DNA of 64,000 nucleotides from Bacteroidota bacterium (GCA_020161455.1 JAIUNZ010000006.1:62001-126000); one strand, 5' to 3'. Counted from the stretch's first letter, positions 47,725 through 56,892 are shown. Notes: generated by a model from the letters alone, not told the origin. A program made the numbers and translations.

Positions 47725-48441
47725 ATGATGAGAAAATTTTTGTCCCTAATTGCGATTACTTTTTTAATGATGTCTTGTTCTGAAGACGTAAAATTCAATG
47801 ATCCTGGATTACAAGGTCTAAAAAACGACTCTTTTTGGAGAGCAGCTGATGTTCGAGCCTATGTTACTGATGGCAAACTAACCATTGAAGCCTATGCTCA
47901 GTATGAAGTTTTAACATTAGGCACTTCAAGCACTAATTTAGGAAAATACAAATTAGGATCTACAAATTCGAGTAATTTTGCTAGCTATGCTACAACATTC
48001 GATGATGTAGCGATAGAATATGCAACGATTCCTACTCCAGGACCTGTTTCAACCGTATCACTCACTAATGTGGGCACAGGATATACTGATGCAACTTCGG
48101 TTGCCACTACTGGTGGTTCAGGAAGTGGTTTGAGTGTCAACATCAAAGCAAATGCAAACGGAGGCGTAACAGAAGTAACCTTATTATCTAGAGGAAATGG
48201 ATACATGGCAGGTGACATCGTTACAATTACAGGTGGAAATTTGAACAGTAAATTTAGAGTTGTAAATGTTCAAAACAGTAATGGTGAAATTGAAATTACA
48301 CAATTTGACAATGTTAAAATGACCATTTCAGGAAAATTTAAGTTCAATGCTGTTAATTCCAACAACAATCCACTTAGTGCTGATGTTGTCAATTTCCAAT
48401 CAGGCGAGTTTTATAATGTTCAAATTTATCCTTCTATATAA
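47725..48441 (+). CDS. Lipoprotein, DUF6252-like
   Basis: A 238-residue lipoprotein with the signal MMRKFLSLIAITFLMMSC (Cys18). The mature part begins DVKFNDPGLQGLKNDSFWRAADVRAYVTDGKLTIEAYAQYE, resembling DUF6252 lipoproteins of Bacteroidetes. In the middle (about 110-175) there is a Gly/Thr-rich insert with repeated GTGYTDATS/GNGYMAGD motifs, as in many phage or surface beta-structures. The downstream ATG pair is chosen because the longer frame starts within upstream intergenic sequence and would lack a signal. No function is known. It has its own terminator. Confidence 0.7.
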   Translation: MMRKFLSLIAITFLMMSCSEDVKFNDPGLQGLKNDSFWRAADVRAYVTDGKLTIEAYAQYEVLTLGTSSTNLGKYKLGSTNSSNFASYATTFDDVAIEYATIPTPGPVSTVSLTNVGTGYTDATSVATTGGSGSGLSVNIKANANGGVTEVTLLSRGNGYMAGDIVTITGGNLNSKFRVVNVQNSNGEIEITQFDNVKMTISGKFKFNAVNSNNNPLSADVVNFQSGEFYNVQIYPSI

Positions 48442-48464
48442 AGTACTGGCAATAAATAGTGTAT

Positions 48465-48489
48465 AAAAACCATCAATTGATGGTTTTTT
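48465..48489 (+). terminator. Terminator of the DUF6252-like gene
   Basis: AAAACCATC pairs with GATGGTTTT around AATT, followed by T6, about 25 bp after the stop. Confidence 0.85.
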
Positions 48490-48544
48490 CATTTTTATCT
48501 AGGAATATAAATGTAAAATAAGTATTTAGTATGGTTTTTTAACT

Positions 48545-48552
48545 TACCTTTG
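48545..48552 (+). promoter_or_regulatory. -7 element for the RRM gene
   Basis: TACCTTTG matches TAnnTTTG, 22 bp before the RRM protein start. Confidence 0.5.
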
Positions 48553-48574
48553 TATTGAATTTTAAAAATTATAT

Positions 48575-48919
48575 ATGAACATTTTTGTTGGAAGTCTTCC
48601 TTGGAGTATTGAGGAAGCAGATTTAAGAGAGTCTTTCGAGGCTTACGGAGCAGTAGAGTCTGTTAAAGTTATTACTGATAAATTTACTGGAAGAAGTAAA
48701 GGATTTGGTTTTGTTGAAATGTCAAACGACGACGAAGCATTAAAAGCAATTGAAGAATTAAATGGTGCTACTGTTGAAGGACGTACTATTGTAGTAAACA
48801 AATCTGAACCAAAACCAGAAGGTGAAAGAAAATCTTTCAACAACAACCGTTCAGGAGGTTTTGACAGAAACAACCGTGGTGGTGGAAACTATGGTGGTGG
48901 AAATAGAGAAAGATATTAA
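48575..48919 (+). CDS. RRM-type RNA-binding protein with Gly-rich tail
   Basis: A 114-residue RNA-recognition-motif protein. RNP2 is IFVGSLPW (residues 3-10) and RNP1 is SKGFGFVEM (about 42-50), the aromatic residues positioned to stack on RNA. The C-terminal 35 residues are rich in Gly, Asn, Arg and Ser (NNNRSGGFDRNNRGGGNYGGGNRERY), like bacterial cold-response RRM proteins. It probably binds mRNA or rRNA non-specifically. The gene has its own promoter and terminator. Confidence 0.92.
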   Translation: MNIFVGSLPWSIEEADLRESFEAYGAVESVKVITDKFTGRSKGFGFVEMSNDDEALKAIEELNGATVEGRTIVVNKSEPKPEGERKSFNNNRSGGFDRNNRGGGNYGGGNRERY

Positions 48920-48942
48920 TTACTCTTTTTTATAAAAAATAG

Positions 48943-48968
48943 AACCATCTCATTGAGATGGTTTTTTT
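48943..48968 (+). terminator. Terminator of the RRM gene
   Basis: AACCATCTC pairs with GAGATGGTT around ATT, followed by a T7 run. Confidence 0.85.
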
Positions 48969-49055
48969 GTTTTTGTTGATAACTAAAATTGATTTCTATA
49001 AACCAAAAATGTAATTTTGAAGTTCTCCTTTTTCACACTAAAAATATAGTTTTTA

Positions 49056-49085
49056 TTGGAATTTGGAATTTAATTTTTGGAATTT
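49056..49085 (+). repeat. TTGGAATTT dispersed repeat before dnaE
   Basis: TTGGAATTTGGAATTTAATT, then TTTGGAATTT. It ends 9 bp before the dnaE ATG and is read in the coding orientation. A TTG inside it opens the longer dnaE frame but is unlikely to be the real start. Confidence 0.65.
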
Positions 49086-49094
49086 CACCCTTCT

Positions 49095-52000
49095 ATGTAT
49101 TTAATATTTGACACCGAAACTACTGGTTTACCTCGTAATTGGTCTGCTCCTATTTCAGACACTGATAACTGGCCAAGATGTGTTCAAATTGCATGGCAAC
49201 TGCACGATGAAATGGGAAACCTCATCGAGCATCAGGATTATTTAATTAATCCTGAAGGTTTCAATATTCCTTTTGATGCCGAAAAAATACACGGAATCTC
49301 TACAGAATTAGCCCAAGAACAAGGTGTTTCACTCAAAGAAGTATTGGATAAATTCAACATCGTATTAGGCAAATCCAAATTTATAGTGGGTCAAAATCTA
49401 GGTTTTGATATTAATATAATGGGGTGTGAATTTTATCGAATGGGGATTGATTCTCCAATGAACGAAAAACCTGTTTTAGACACTTGTACCGAAGTAACCG
49501 CTGAGTTGTTAAAATTACCTGGCGGAAGAGGCGGAAAATTCAAATTACCAACTTTAACTGAATTACACGAATATCTATTTAATCAAAAATTTAACGAAGC
49601 GCATAATGCAACTGCCGATGTAGAAGCTACAACACGTTGTTTCCTTGAATTAATAAAAAGAGAAATTTTTACAAAAGAAGAACTTGATGTTCCAGCGGAT
49701 TATTTCAGAGAATTTAATGAGAAAAATCCAAAACCCATTCAACTTATTGGATTAAAACACATCAATCTTAAAGAAGCTTCTGAAAAAATCCGTCAACAAT
49801 TTGGCGAAAAAGGAAATGTTCCTATTTCCAAAGAAACTATCAAGCAAAATCAAGAACAATTAATTGATGTTGATTTTGTTCATTTGCACAATCATTCACA
49901 ATTTTCAGTTTTACAATCCACGGTTAGTGTTCAAGATTTGGTAAAAACGGCAGCAAAAAATAAAATGCCCGCTGTCGCTTTAACTGATATTGGTAATATG
50001 ATGGGAGCATTTCACTTTGTTCGTGATATTTTGTATCATAATAAATCTGTAGAAACAAAAAACAAAACTGCTGTTGAAAACGGTGAAGAGCCAACTGAAA
50101 AAATCATAAAACCAATAGTTGGATGTGAGTTTTTTGTGTGTGAAAATCACTTAGATAAGTCTAGAAAGGATAATGGTTATCAAATCGTTTTATTAGCAAA
50201 AAATAAAAAGGGCTATCATAATTTGGCAAAAATGTCCTCAATTGCCTTTACACAAGGATTTTATTATGTTCCCAGAATTGATAAAAACATCATTCAACAA
50301 TACAAAGAAGACATTATAGTACTTTCTGGAAGTTTGTATGGTGAAGTTCCAAATAAACTTTTAAATATCGGAGAAAATCAAGCCGAAGAAGCATTACTTT
50401 GGTGGAAAGAAAATTTTCAAGAGGATTTTTACATCGAATTATCACGCCATAATCAAGAAGATGAAAATCGTGTAAATAGTGCTCTGATTGATTTGGCAAA
50501 TAAACATAACGTAAAAACAGTTGCTACAAATAATGTTTTTTATGTAAACAAGGAAGATGCCAACGCTCACGATATTTTGCTTTGTGTGCGCGATGGCGAA
50601 AAACAATCAACACCAATTGGTCGCGGACGTGGTTTTAGATATGGGTTGCCCAATCAAGAATATTATTTTAAGTCGGGTGATGAAATGAAACAATTGTTTC
50701 AAGATTATCCAGAAGCCATTTCAAATATTCAAGAAGTAGTTGATAAAATTGAAATTTATGATTTGGCTCGTGAAGTTTTATTGCCAAAATTTGATATTCC
50801 AACCGAATTTTTAGTAGAAAATGACAATCTTGACGGAGGAAAACGAGGTGAAAATGCCTATTTGAAACATCTAACCTTTGAAGGAGCAAAAAAAAGATAC
50901 AAAGAAATTACTCCTGAAATTCAAGAACGATTAGACTTTGAACTAAAAACCATTGAGAACACAGGTTATCCTGGATACTTTTTAATTGTACAAGATTTTA
51001 TTGCCGAAGCCCGAAATTTAGGAGTTTCGGTTGGCCCAGGTCGTGGCTCTGCTGCTGGCTCAGTAGTAGCATACTGTCTTTGGATTACAAATATTGATCC
51101 CTTAAAATACGATTTGCTTTTTGAGCGTTTTCTTAATCCAGATAGGGTTTCCATGCCCGATATTGATATTGATTTTGATGATGAAGGACGAAGCAAAGTC
51201 ATGGATTATGTCATCAACAAATACGGTTCCAATCAAGTGGCACAGATTATCACTTATGGCACAATGGCAGCAAAATCATCCATTCGCGATACTGCCAGAG
51301 TTTTAGATTTACCTCTTTTTGAAGCTGATAAAATTGCCAAATTGGTTCCAAATTTAAAACTCGATAAAATATTTTCTTTAGACGATAAAGCATTAAAAAG
51401 TGCTTTGCGAGCAGAGGAATACGACAAAGTAAAAGAATTAATCGAATTAGCCAATGCAGATGATTTAGGAAGCGAAACGATTAATCAAGCTAAAATATTG
51501 GAAGGAAATCTGCGAAATACCGGAATTCATGCTTGTGGAGTGATTATCACACCAAGCGACATTACTAACTTTGTACCGGTAGCTACTGCAAAAGATTCCA
51601 CTCTATATGTGACTCAATTTGACAACTCCGTAGTGGAAAGTGCTGGTTTGTTGAAAATGGATTTCTTGGGTTTAAAAACATTGACATTAATAAAAGACAC
51701 TGTAAAACTTGTAAAATACCGGTCAGGAATCGAGCTTAATCCCGATGAATTTCCTATTGATGATGTAAAAACATATGAACTTTTTCAACGTGGTGAAACC
51801 GTTGGTATTTTTCAATATGAAAGTGTTGGAATGCAAAAATATTTGCGCGATTTAAAACCAACTGTTTTTGGTGATTTAATTGCTATGAATGCTTTATATC
51901 GTCCAGGACCACTAGAATATATACCATCATTCGTTAAAAGAAAAAATGGAGAAGAAGAAATTGTTTATGATCTTGAAGCAAACGAAGAATATTTAAAAGA

Positions 52001-53600
52001 AACCTATGGTATTACTGTTTATCAAGAACAAGTAATGCTTTTGTCTCAAAAATTAGCCAGTTTCTCAAAAGGTGATGCCGACGTTTTGCGTAAAGCAATG
52101 GGTAAAAAGCAAAAAGAGGTTTTGGACAAAATGAAATCCAAATTCATCTCTCAAGCTATGGAAAATGGTCATGCAGAGGACAAATTAGAGAAAATTTGGA
52201 AAGATTGGGAAGCTTTTGCGCAATATGCTTTTAACAAATCGCACTCTACTTGCTACGCCTGGATAGGCTATCAAACTGCTTATTTAAAAGCACATTATCC
52301 TGCCGAATATATGGCTGCGGTTTTATCTAATAACATGAACGACATTAAACAAGTTTCCTTTTTTATGGAAGAATGCAAGCGAATGGGATTAAATGTTCTT
52401 GGTCCAGATGTGAATGAAAGTTTCTATAAATTTACGGTTAATGAAAACTATGCAGTTCGTTTTGGCATGGGAGCTATTAAAGGAGTTGGCGCACCAGCAG
52501 TGGATACAATTGTTGAAAACAGAAAAAAAGCAAAGTACAAATCTATTTTTGATTTAGCCAAAAAAATAGACTTGCGTGCTGCCAATAAAAAAGCTTTCGA
52601 AAGTTTAGCTTTGGCTGGTGGTTTTGATGGATTTTCAGAAACGCATCGGGCACAATATTTTCATGATGATGGCGATGGTATTACTTTCTTAGAAAAAGCA
52701 ACTCGTTATGGTTCCAAATATCAAGAAAACGAAAATTCATCACAAGTAAGTTTATTTGGCGAAAGCAGTGATATTCAAATTCCTGAACCAATTGTTCCAC
52801 CATGTGAAGAATGGAGCACTATGGAAAAACTAGCCAAAGAAAAAGAAGTCGTTGGCATCTATATTTCTGGTCATCCGCTAGATGATTTCCGATTTGAAAT
52901 GAAATATTTCTGTAATTCAAAATTAGAAAGCCTGAAGAATTTAGACCAATTCGTCAATAAAAGTTTAACCTTTGGAGGAATTATTACCAACGTTCAGCAT
53001 CGAACATCTAAAAATGGAAAAGGCTGGGGAAGTTTTACTTTGGAAGGGTATGATGAAAATTTTGAGTTTAAGATTTTTGGTGAAGAATATTTAAAATTTC
53101 GTCATTTTTTAATTCAAAACAATTTCACCTTTATGAAAGTTTTAATTCGCGAAGGTTGGATTAATCAAGAAGGAAAACGTGGTGAACCAAGAATACAATT
53201 TCAAACACTGCAATATCTTCAAGATGTATTGCCTCAATTTGCTAAAAAACTAATCATAGCAATGGACATCAAAGAATTACATAGCGAATTGATTCATCGA
53301 TTGAATGATTTATTTCAAAGCAACAAAGGTGATAATTTAGTAACATTTGAAGTTGTAGAACGAGAAATTATCAAAATTGAAGCTAAGCCAATTGATACTT
53401 TGACTAATACATCAATCGACATTGACAATAACACAGAAGAAATGGAGTTTTCTGAAGAAAATGAAATAGAAATTCCGGAAGATATCAAAACGGTGACCGT
53501 CAATAAAATTACGATGCCTAGTCGAAAATTAAAAATCAAAATTTCTCATGAATTACTTTCGGGATTAGAAAAATTACAGCTTAATTTCAAATTAAACTAA
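49095..53600 (+). CDS. dnaE: DNA polymerase III alpha subunit with fused exonuclease
   Basis: A 1501-residue replicative polymerase. Residues about 1-190 are a DnaQ-like DEDDh 3'-5' exonuclease with all ligands visible (Asp6, Glu8, Asp105, His170, Asp175). A PHP domain follows from about 260 (HLHNHSQFS at 263-271), but several of its usual metal residues are replaced (DIGN for DHGN, SGS for SGC, NNVF for NDVH). The polymerase core contains the catalytic PDIDIDFDDEGR near residue 690 and GPGRGSAAGS. The tail carries HhH and OB-type regions. The ATG giving MYLIFDTETTG is chosen. The trxA gene follows after about 100 bp. Confidence 0.95.
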   Translation: MYLIFDTETTGLPRNWSAPISDTDNWPRCVQIAWQLHDEMGNLIEHQDYLINPEGFNIPFDAEKIHGISTELAQEQGVSLKEVLDKFNIVLGKSKFIVGQNLGFDINIMGCEFYRMGIDSPMNEKPVLDTCTEVTAELLKLPGGRGGKFKLPTLTELHEYLFNQKFNEAHNATADVEATTRCFLELIKREIFTKEELDVPADYFREFNEKNPKPIQLIGLKHINLKEASEKIRQQFGEKGNVPISKETIKQNQEQLIDVDFVHLHNHSQFSVLQSTVSVQDLVKTAAKNKMPAVALTDIGNMMGAFHFVRDILYHNKSVETKNKTAVENGEEPTEKIIKPIVGCEFFVCENHLDKSRKDNGYQIVLLAKNKKGYHNLAKMSSIAFTQGFYYVPRIDKNIIQQYKEDIIVLSGSLYGEVPNKLLNIGENQAEEALLWWKENFQEDFYIELSRHNQEDENRVNSALIDLANKHNVKTVATNNVFYVNKEDANAHDILLCVRDGEKQSTPIGRGRGFRYGLPNQEYYFKSGDEMKQLFQDYPEAISNIQEVVDKIEIYDLAREVLLPKFDIPTEFLVENDNLDGGKRGENAYLKHLTFEGAKKRYKEITPEIQERLDFELKTIENTGYPGYFLIVQDFIAEARNLGVSVGPGRGSAAGSVVAYCLWITNIDPLKYDLLFERFLNPDRVSMPDIDIDFDDEGRSKVMDYVINKYGSNQVAQIITYGTMAAKSSIRDTARVLDLPLFEADKIAKLVPNLKLDKIFSLDDKALKSALRAEEYDKVKELIELANADDLGSETINQAKILEGNLRNTGIHACGVIITPSDITNFVPVATAKDSTLYVTQFDNSVVESAGLLKMDFLGLKTLTLIKDTVKLVKYRSGIELNPDEFPIDDVKTYELFQRGETVGIFQYESVGMQKYLRDLKPTVFGDLIAMNALYRPGPLEYIPSFVKRKNGEEEIVYDLEANEEYLKETYGITVYQEQVMLLSQKLASFSKGDADVLRKAMGKKQKEVLDKMKSKFISQAMENGHAEDKLEKIWKDWEAFAQYAFNKSHSTCYAWIGYQTAYLKAHYPAEYMAAVLSNNMNDIKQVSFFMEECKRMGLNVLGPDVNESFYKFTVNENYAVRFGMGAIKGVGAPAVDTIVENRKKAKYKSIFDLAKKIDLRAANKKAFESLALAGGFDGFSETHRAQYFHDDGDGITFLEKATRYGSKYQENENSSQVSLFGESSDIQIPEPIVPPCEEWSTMEKLAKEKEVVGIYISGHPLDDFRFEMKYFCNSKLESLKNLDQFVNKSLTFGGIITNVQHRTSKNGKGWGSFTLEGYDENFEFKIFGEEYLKFRHFLIQNNFTFMKVLIREGWINQEGKRGEPRIQFQTLQYLQDVLPQFAKKLIIAMDIKELHSELIHRLNDLFQSNKGDNLVTFEVVEREIIKIEAKPIDTLTNTSIDIDNNTEEMEFSEENEIEIPEDIKTVTVNKITMPSRKLKIKISHELLSGLEKLQLNFKLN

Positions 53601-53667
53601 TCAATTAAACCAATTTAAAAATAGTTAAAAGTAATCTAAGTTACATTTTTAGGTAATAATCTTTACG

Positions 53668-53675
53668 TATCTTTG
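53668..53675 (+). promoter_or_regulatory. -7 element for trxA
   Basis: TATCTTTG matches TAnnTTTG, 30 bp before the trxA ATG. Confidence 0.5.
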
Positions 53676-53705
53676 TACTATTAAGAATAATTTAAAAAAA
53701 AGAAT

Positions 53706-54023
53706 ATGGCTTTAACAATAACAGATGCTACTTTTGATGAAGTAGTTTTGAAATCAGACAAACCAGTAGTAGTAGATTTTTGGGCAGCTTGGTGTGGACC
53801 ATGCAGAATGGTAGGACCAGTAATTGACGAAGTTTCTACGGAATATGAAGGAAAAGCAGTAGTGGGCAAAGTTGATGTAGATGCTAACCAAGAGTTTGCA
53901 GCAAAATATGGTGTTAGAAACATTCCTACGGTTTTAATTTTCCAAAACGGAGAAGTAGTTGGTCGTCAAGTAGGCGTATCACCTAAAAAAACATATACAG
54001 ATGCTATTGACGCATTGTTATAA
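53706..54023 (+). CDS. trxA: Thioredoxin
   Basis: A 105-residue cytosolic thioredoxin with the active site WCGPC (Cys30, Cys33) and the conserved cis-proline loop RNIPTVLIF. It reduces protein disulfides, using electrons from a thioredoxin reductase not in this window. It has its own promoter and shares a bidirectional terminator with the convergent kinase gene. Confidence 0.97.
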   Translation: MALTITDATFDEVVLKSDKPVVVDFWAAWCGPCRMVGPVIDEVSTEYEGKAVVGKVDVDANQEFAAKYGVRNIPTVLIFQNGEVVGRQVGVSPKKTYTDAIDALL

Positions 54024-54044
54024 CATTATAGTGAAAAAGAGATT

Positions 54045-54073
54045 AAGGTCTAACTTTCGTTAGGCCTTTTTTT
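54045..54073. terminator. Bidirectional terminator between trxA and the TPR kinase
   Basis: AAGG-T-CTAAC pairs with GTTAG-G-CCTT (T-G wobble) around TTTC, which reads GAAA on the minus strand, followed by T7. It lies between two convergent genes. Confidence 0.85.
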
Positions 54074-56039
54074 ATGCCCTAAAAAAAAGCGTAAAAGTAC
54101 TTCCAACATCTTTCTTACTTTCTACAAAAATCTCACAATCAATAACTTTTGCCATATCACGAATTAAATGTAAACCTAAACCCGATTTGATTCCAACCAC
54201 TTCTTTGTCGTCATAGAGTGCTTTGAATTGTTCTAAATCAGCACCTTTTCCATTGTCGGTAATGGATAAGAAAGTTTGATTATTGTGCTGCCAAGCTTTC
54301 CAGAGAATCACAGGTTTGCTGAGCGTAGTCGAAGTGCCAAATGCTTTTATTGCATTTCCAGTTAAATTTCTCAGTATTGTTTTTAGATAATGTTCGTCTG
54401 TTTTTAAAGTGATGTTTTCTTCGTTTTCAAAACGTATTTCGATGGATTCAAAGCTTGAAAAATGGTTTTGAATATCAGAAAACAATGAAGAAACCTCAAT
54501 TTGTTTGAGTTCAGGTTTGAAGTTTTCCATTTGACTTTTACTCCATTGTAAAATATCTTCCATAGAGTTCAAAAGGTTTTCTGCTCCACTCATTGTCTTG
54601 TCTTGCATTCTCTTAGTGCTTTCTACATCAAGCAATTCTGGACTTTCTTTTTGCAATTGTAAAAAATTAATCAAGTTGGCTACTGGCGCACGTAAATCGT
54701 GATTTAAAATACTAAAAAATCGTGTTTTGGCTTTGTTGGCTTGGTCAAGTTCGTCATTTAAAAGTTGTAGTTTTTTATTGGTTTTTTTACGGTTTCTACT
54801 TTGATAAAAAAGCAAACTTCCAATGATAGCAAGGAGAAAAAGACCACTAATAAAATACCATTTTTGTTTTTTAGCATTTGAAATCTGGACGTTTTTTAAA
54901 GCAATTTCTTGTTCTTTTTTTTCGGTTTGATATTTCCTCAACAAATCTTCTGTGTTTTCTAAAGTCTTCAATTTAAAAATGGAATCTCTAGCAACGTTGG
55001 CTTCAGTTTTATAGAAGTAAGCCTTCCTAAAATCACCTTTTTTTTCATACAAAGTAGCAAGATTCTCATTGGCAGAAAACAAAAAACTTTGGTCATTAAT
55101 TTCTTTTGAAAGCTGTAGCGCTTTAATATAATAATCTTCGGCTAAAGCGATATTTTTTTGCTCAAAATATAAATCGCCTAAATTTGAATAGATAACTTTT
55201 GTATTTTGCGTAGCTTCTAAATCAATACTATACTTCTCCGCTTTTTTAAGCATATTTTCAGCAGCTATAAAATTCTTTTCTTTTTGAAACATTCTGCCTA
55301 AATTGGTAAGTAAGTCCACTTGAAGCAATTTGTAATTTGCTCTTTCAGCATGGGTTAATCCTTTTTTAAAATGGTCAATTGCTTTCTGATTTTTCTTCAA
55401 ATCTTCATAAACTGTTCCAATGCGATTTTCATTAATCGCAATACCTGAATCATCTTTTAAATTTATTTCTACAATTAATGCTTTTTGAAAATAAAGTAAT
55501 GCTTCATCGAATTTTTTATAAAATTTTAAATTATCACCAACTTGAGTATATGGGGAAGATTTTAGCGGACTAAGCTTATTTTTTTCTTGAAAACTAATTA
55601 ACTCCAATGCATATTTCGTTGCCTTCTCTCTATCACCTAATTGATTGTATATGATACCAATATTATTGAGTGAATTTTGATAAATCTTTTTAGGAAGTTT
55701 GTATTTTTTAATGATTGTATTGCATTGTATAAAATATTCCATCGCCTTTTCAGGATTTTGTTTGGAATATGCTATAACACCTTTCATGTTCATCGATTTG
55801 TAAAAACCAGTTCCAAAGTCAAGTTTTTTAGATAATCGCTCCATTTCTTGAATGATGCGTGCCGCCTCTTCATACTTTCCTTCTTGAACATTTAAAAAAG
55901 CATAACTATTTAAAGCAAGAACATAACTCGTGTCTTTAGGCTTTGTGTCTAAATAAACTTTCAAAGAATCTAAAGAATTCGGAATTTGAGCTACCAAAAA
56001 ATGACCAAACAACAAAAAAAATAAAAGCAACTTTTTCAT
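54072..56039 (-). CDS. TPR-containing sensor histidine kinase
   Basis: A 655-residue kinase with signal-like N-terminus (MKKLLLFFLLFGHFLVAQ), tandem tetratricopeptide repeats over about residues 30-350 (for instance SPYTQVGDNLKFYKKFDEALLYFQKAL and KVIYSNLGDLYFEQKNIALAEDYYIKAL), one membrane segment at about 394-411, a short coiled coil, and a kinase domain. The His is in FFSILNHDLRAPVANLINFL near 448. The ATP domain has ILRNLTGNAIKAFG and ITDNGKGADLEQF. A palindromic repeat is inserted in frame as GTSTTLSKP in a loop of the ATP domain. It overlaps its LytTR regulator by 4 bp; this pair resembles classical agr/Lyt-type signalling with a TPR sensor. The signal is unknown. Confidence 0.85.
   Translation of the reverse strand: MKKLLLFFLLFGHFLVAQIPNSLDSLKVYLDTKPKDTSYVLALNSYAFLNVQEGKYEEAARIIQEMERLSKKLDFGTGFYKSMNMKGVIAYSKQNPEKAMEYFIQCNTIIKKYKLPKKIYQNSLNNIGIIYNQLGDREKATKYALELISFQEKNKLSPLKSSPYTQVGDNLKFYKKFDEALLYFQKALIVEINLKDDSGIAINENRIGTVYEDLKKNQKAIDHFKKGLTHAERANYKLLQVDLLTNLGRMFQKEKNFIAAENMLKKAEKYSIDLEATQNTKVIYSNLGDLYFEQKNIALAEDYYIKALQLSKEINDQSFLFSANENLATLYEKKGDFRKAYFYKTEANVARDSIFKLKTLENTEDLLRKYQTEKKEQEIALKNVQISNAKKQKWYFISGLFLLAIIGSLLFYQSRNRKKTNKKLQLLNDELDQANKAKTRFFSILNHDLRAPVANLINFLQLQKESPELLDVESTKRMQDKTMSGAENLLNSMEDILQWSKSQMENFKPELKQIEVSSLFSDIQNHFSSFESIEIRFENEENITLKTDEHYLKTILRNLTGNAIKAFGTSTTLSKPVILWKAWQHNNQTFLSITDNGKGADLEQFKALYDDKEVVGIKSGLGLHLIRDMAKVIDCEIFVESKKDVGSTFTLFFRA
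54319..54337. repeat. In-frame copy of the palindromic repeat inside the TPR kinase
   Basis: On the minus strand CACTTCGACTACGCTCAG, matching the intergenic copy at 43810 in all but the middle and outer bases. It encodes TSTTLS in a loop of the ATP-binding domain. Confidence 0.6.
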
Positions 56040-56740
56040 ATAATGGTTTTTACATTATACTTAAAACTTCTTCCTAGCGGAATTAAAACACCCGATTTTA
56101 AGAGTAATTCTTGGCTTCCAATTTTCTCTATGAATTGCTTCTGTACAGCATAACTGCGATGAACTCTTGTAAAAGAATGAAACTTTTCATCTTGCAAAAT
56201 CTCTCCAAGGTTGGATAATACACAATGACGTTTATGTTCTGTAACAAGAATAGTATAGTTTTTTAAAGCTTCGAGATACAATATTTCATGAAGTTTCACC
56301 TTTGTTTGTTCATGACCTGTTTTCACAAAAACCACATCACCACCAATAGTTGATTCAAACAAACTGGCTTTAGTGCGAATCTCCATAAATTCTTCTATTC
56401 GTTTAACAGTTTGTTCAAATCTAGGAAACTTAAATGGTTTTACGATAAAATCTAACGTTTGCAATTCAAAAGTTTCCGCAGCACTTTCTGTATGCGAAGA
56501 AATAAAAACACAAACTGGAATTTCCAACGCTTTTTGACGCAATTCTAAACCCGATTTGCCAGGCATTTCTATATCTAAAAAAGCAATATCAACAGGATTA
56601 TTTTCTAAAAAGGATAATGCACTTTCTGCAGTTTCAAAAACACCAGCAATTTGAAGTAAAGAAAACCTTTTGGCATAGGACACAACAAGTAGTCGATCCA
56701 TTTCGTCATCATCAACAATAATACAGTTTAAGGCTTGCAT
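56036..56740 (-). CDS. LytTR-type response regulator
   Basis: A 234-residue regulator with receiver Asp56 in VDIAFLDIEMPGKSG and acidic residues in IIVDDDEMD, followed by a LytTR DNA-binding domain (DVVFVKTGHEQTKVKLHEILYLEALKNYTILVTEHKRHCVLSNLGEIL, then FTRVHRSYAVQKQFIEKI). The ATG giving MQALNCIIVDD is preferred; 37 further upstream codons look like leader sequence. It overlaps the start of the TPR kinase gene. A direct repeat of GTCGTT words upstream may be its own binding sites. The divergent gene is the large beta-roll protein, a likely target. Confidence 0.9.
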   Translation of the reverse strand: MQALNCIIVDDDEMDRLLVVSYAKRFSLLQIAGVFETAESALSFLENNPVDIAFLDIEMPGKSGLELRQKALEIPVCVFISSHTESAAETFELQTLDFIVKPFKFPRFEQTVKRIEEFMEIRTKASLFESTIGGDVVFVKTGHEQTKVKLHEILYLEALKNYTILVTEHKRHCVLSNLGEILQDEKFHSFTRVHRSYAVQKQFIEKIGSQELLLKSGVLIPLGRSFKYNVKTII

Positions 56741-56806
56741 AAAATGATTTTCTCTTTCAAATATAAATATTTTTTTCTCATAAAAAGTTGTTAGTGTATT
56801 TAAAAT

Positions 56807-56838
56807 GTCGTTCGTCCTTTTGTGCTTTTTAAGTCGTT
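56807..56838. promoter_or_regulatory. Candidate LytTR site: direct GTCGTT repeats
   Basis: TGTCGTTCG at 56806-56814 and AGTCGTTTAG at 56832-56841 lie 26 bp apart between the divergent LytTR regulator and the S74 protein gene. LytTR sites are usually direct repeats with GTT cores, but the usual spacing is about 21-22 bp, so this is tentative. Confidence 0.25.
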
Positions 56839-56892
56839 TAGAATGAATCAATTTTGTAGTGCTTAAAATACTAATTACTTAAATCTAAAAAG

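Noticed and set aside
49077-49094. TTG start of dnaE
   Set aside because: The six extra residues are encoded by the TTGGAATTT repeat; the ATG giving MYLIFDTETTG is the normal exonuclease start.
56741-56851. N-terminal extension of the LytTR regulator
   Set aside because: Thirty-seven upstream codons have no domain and include likely promoter or operator sequence.
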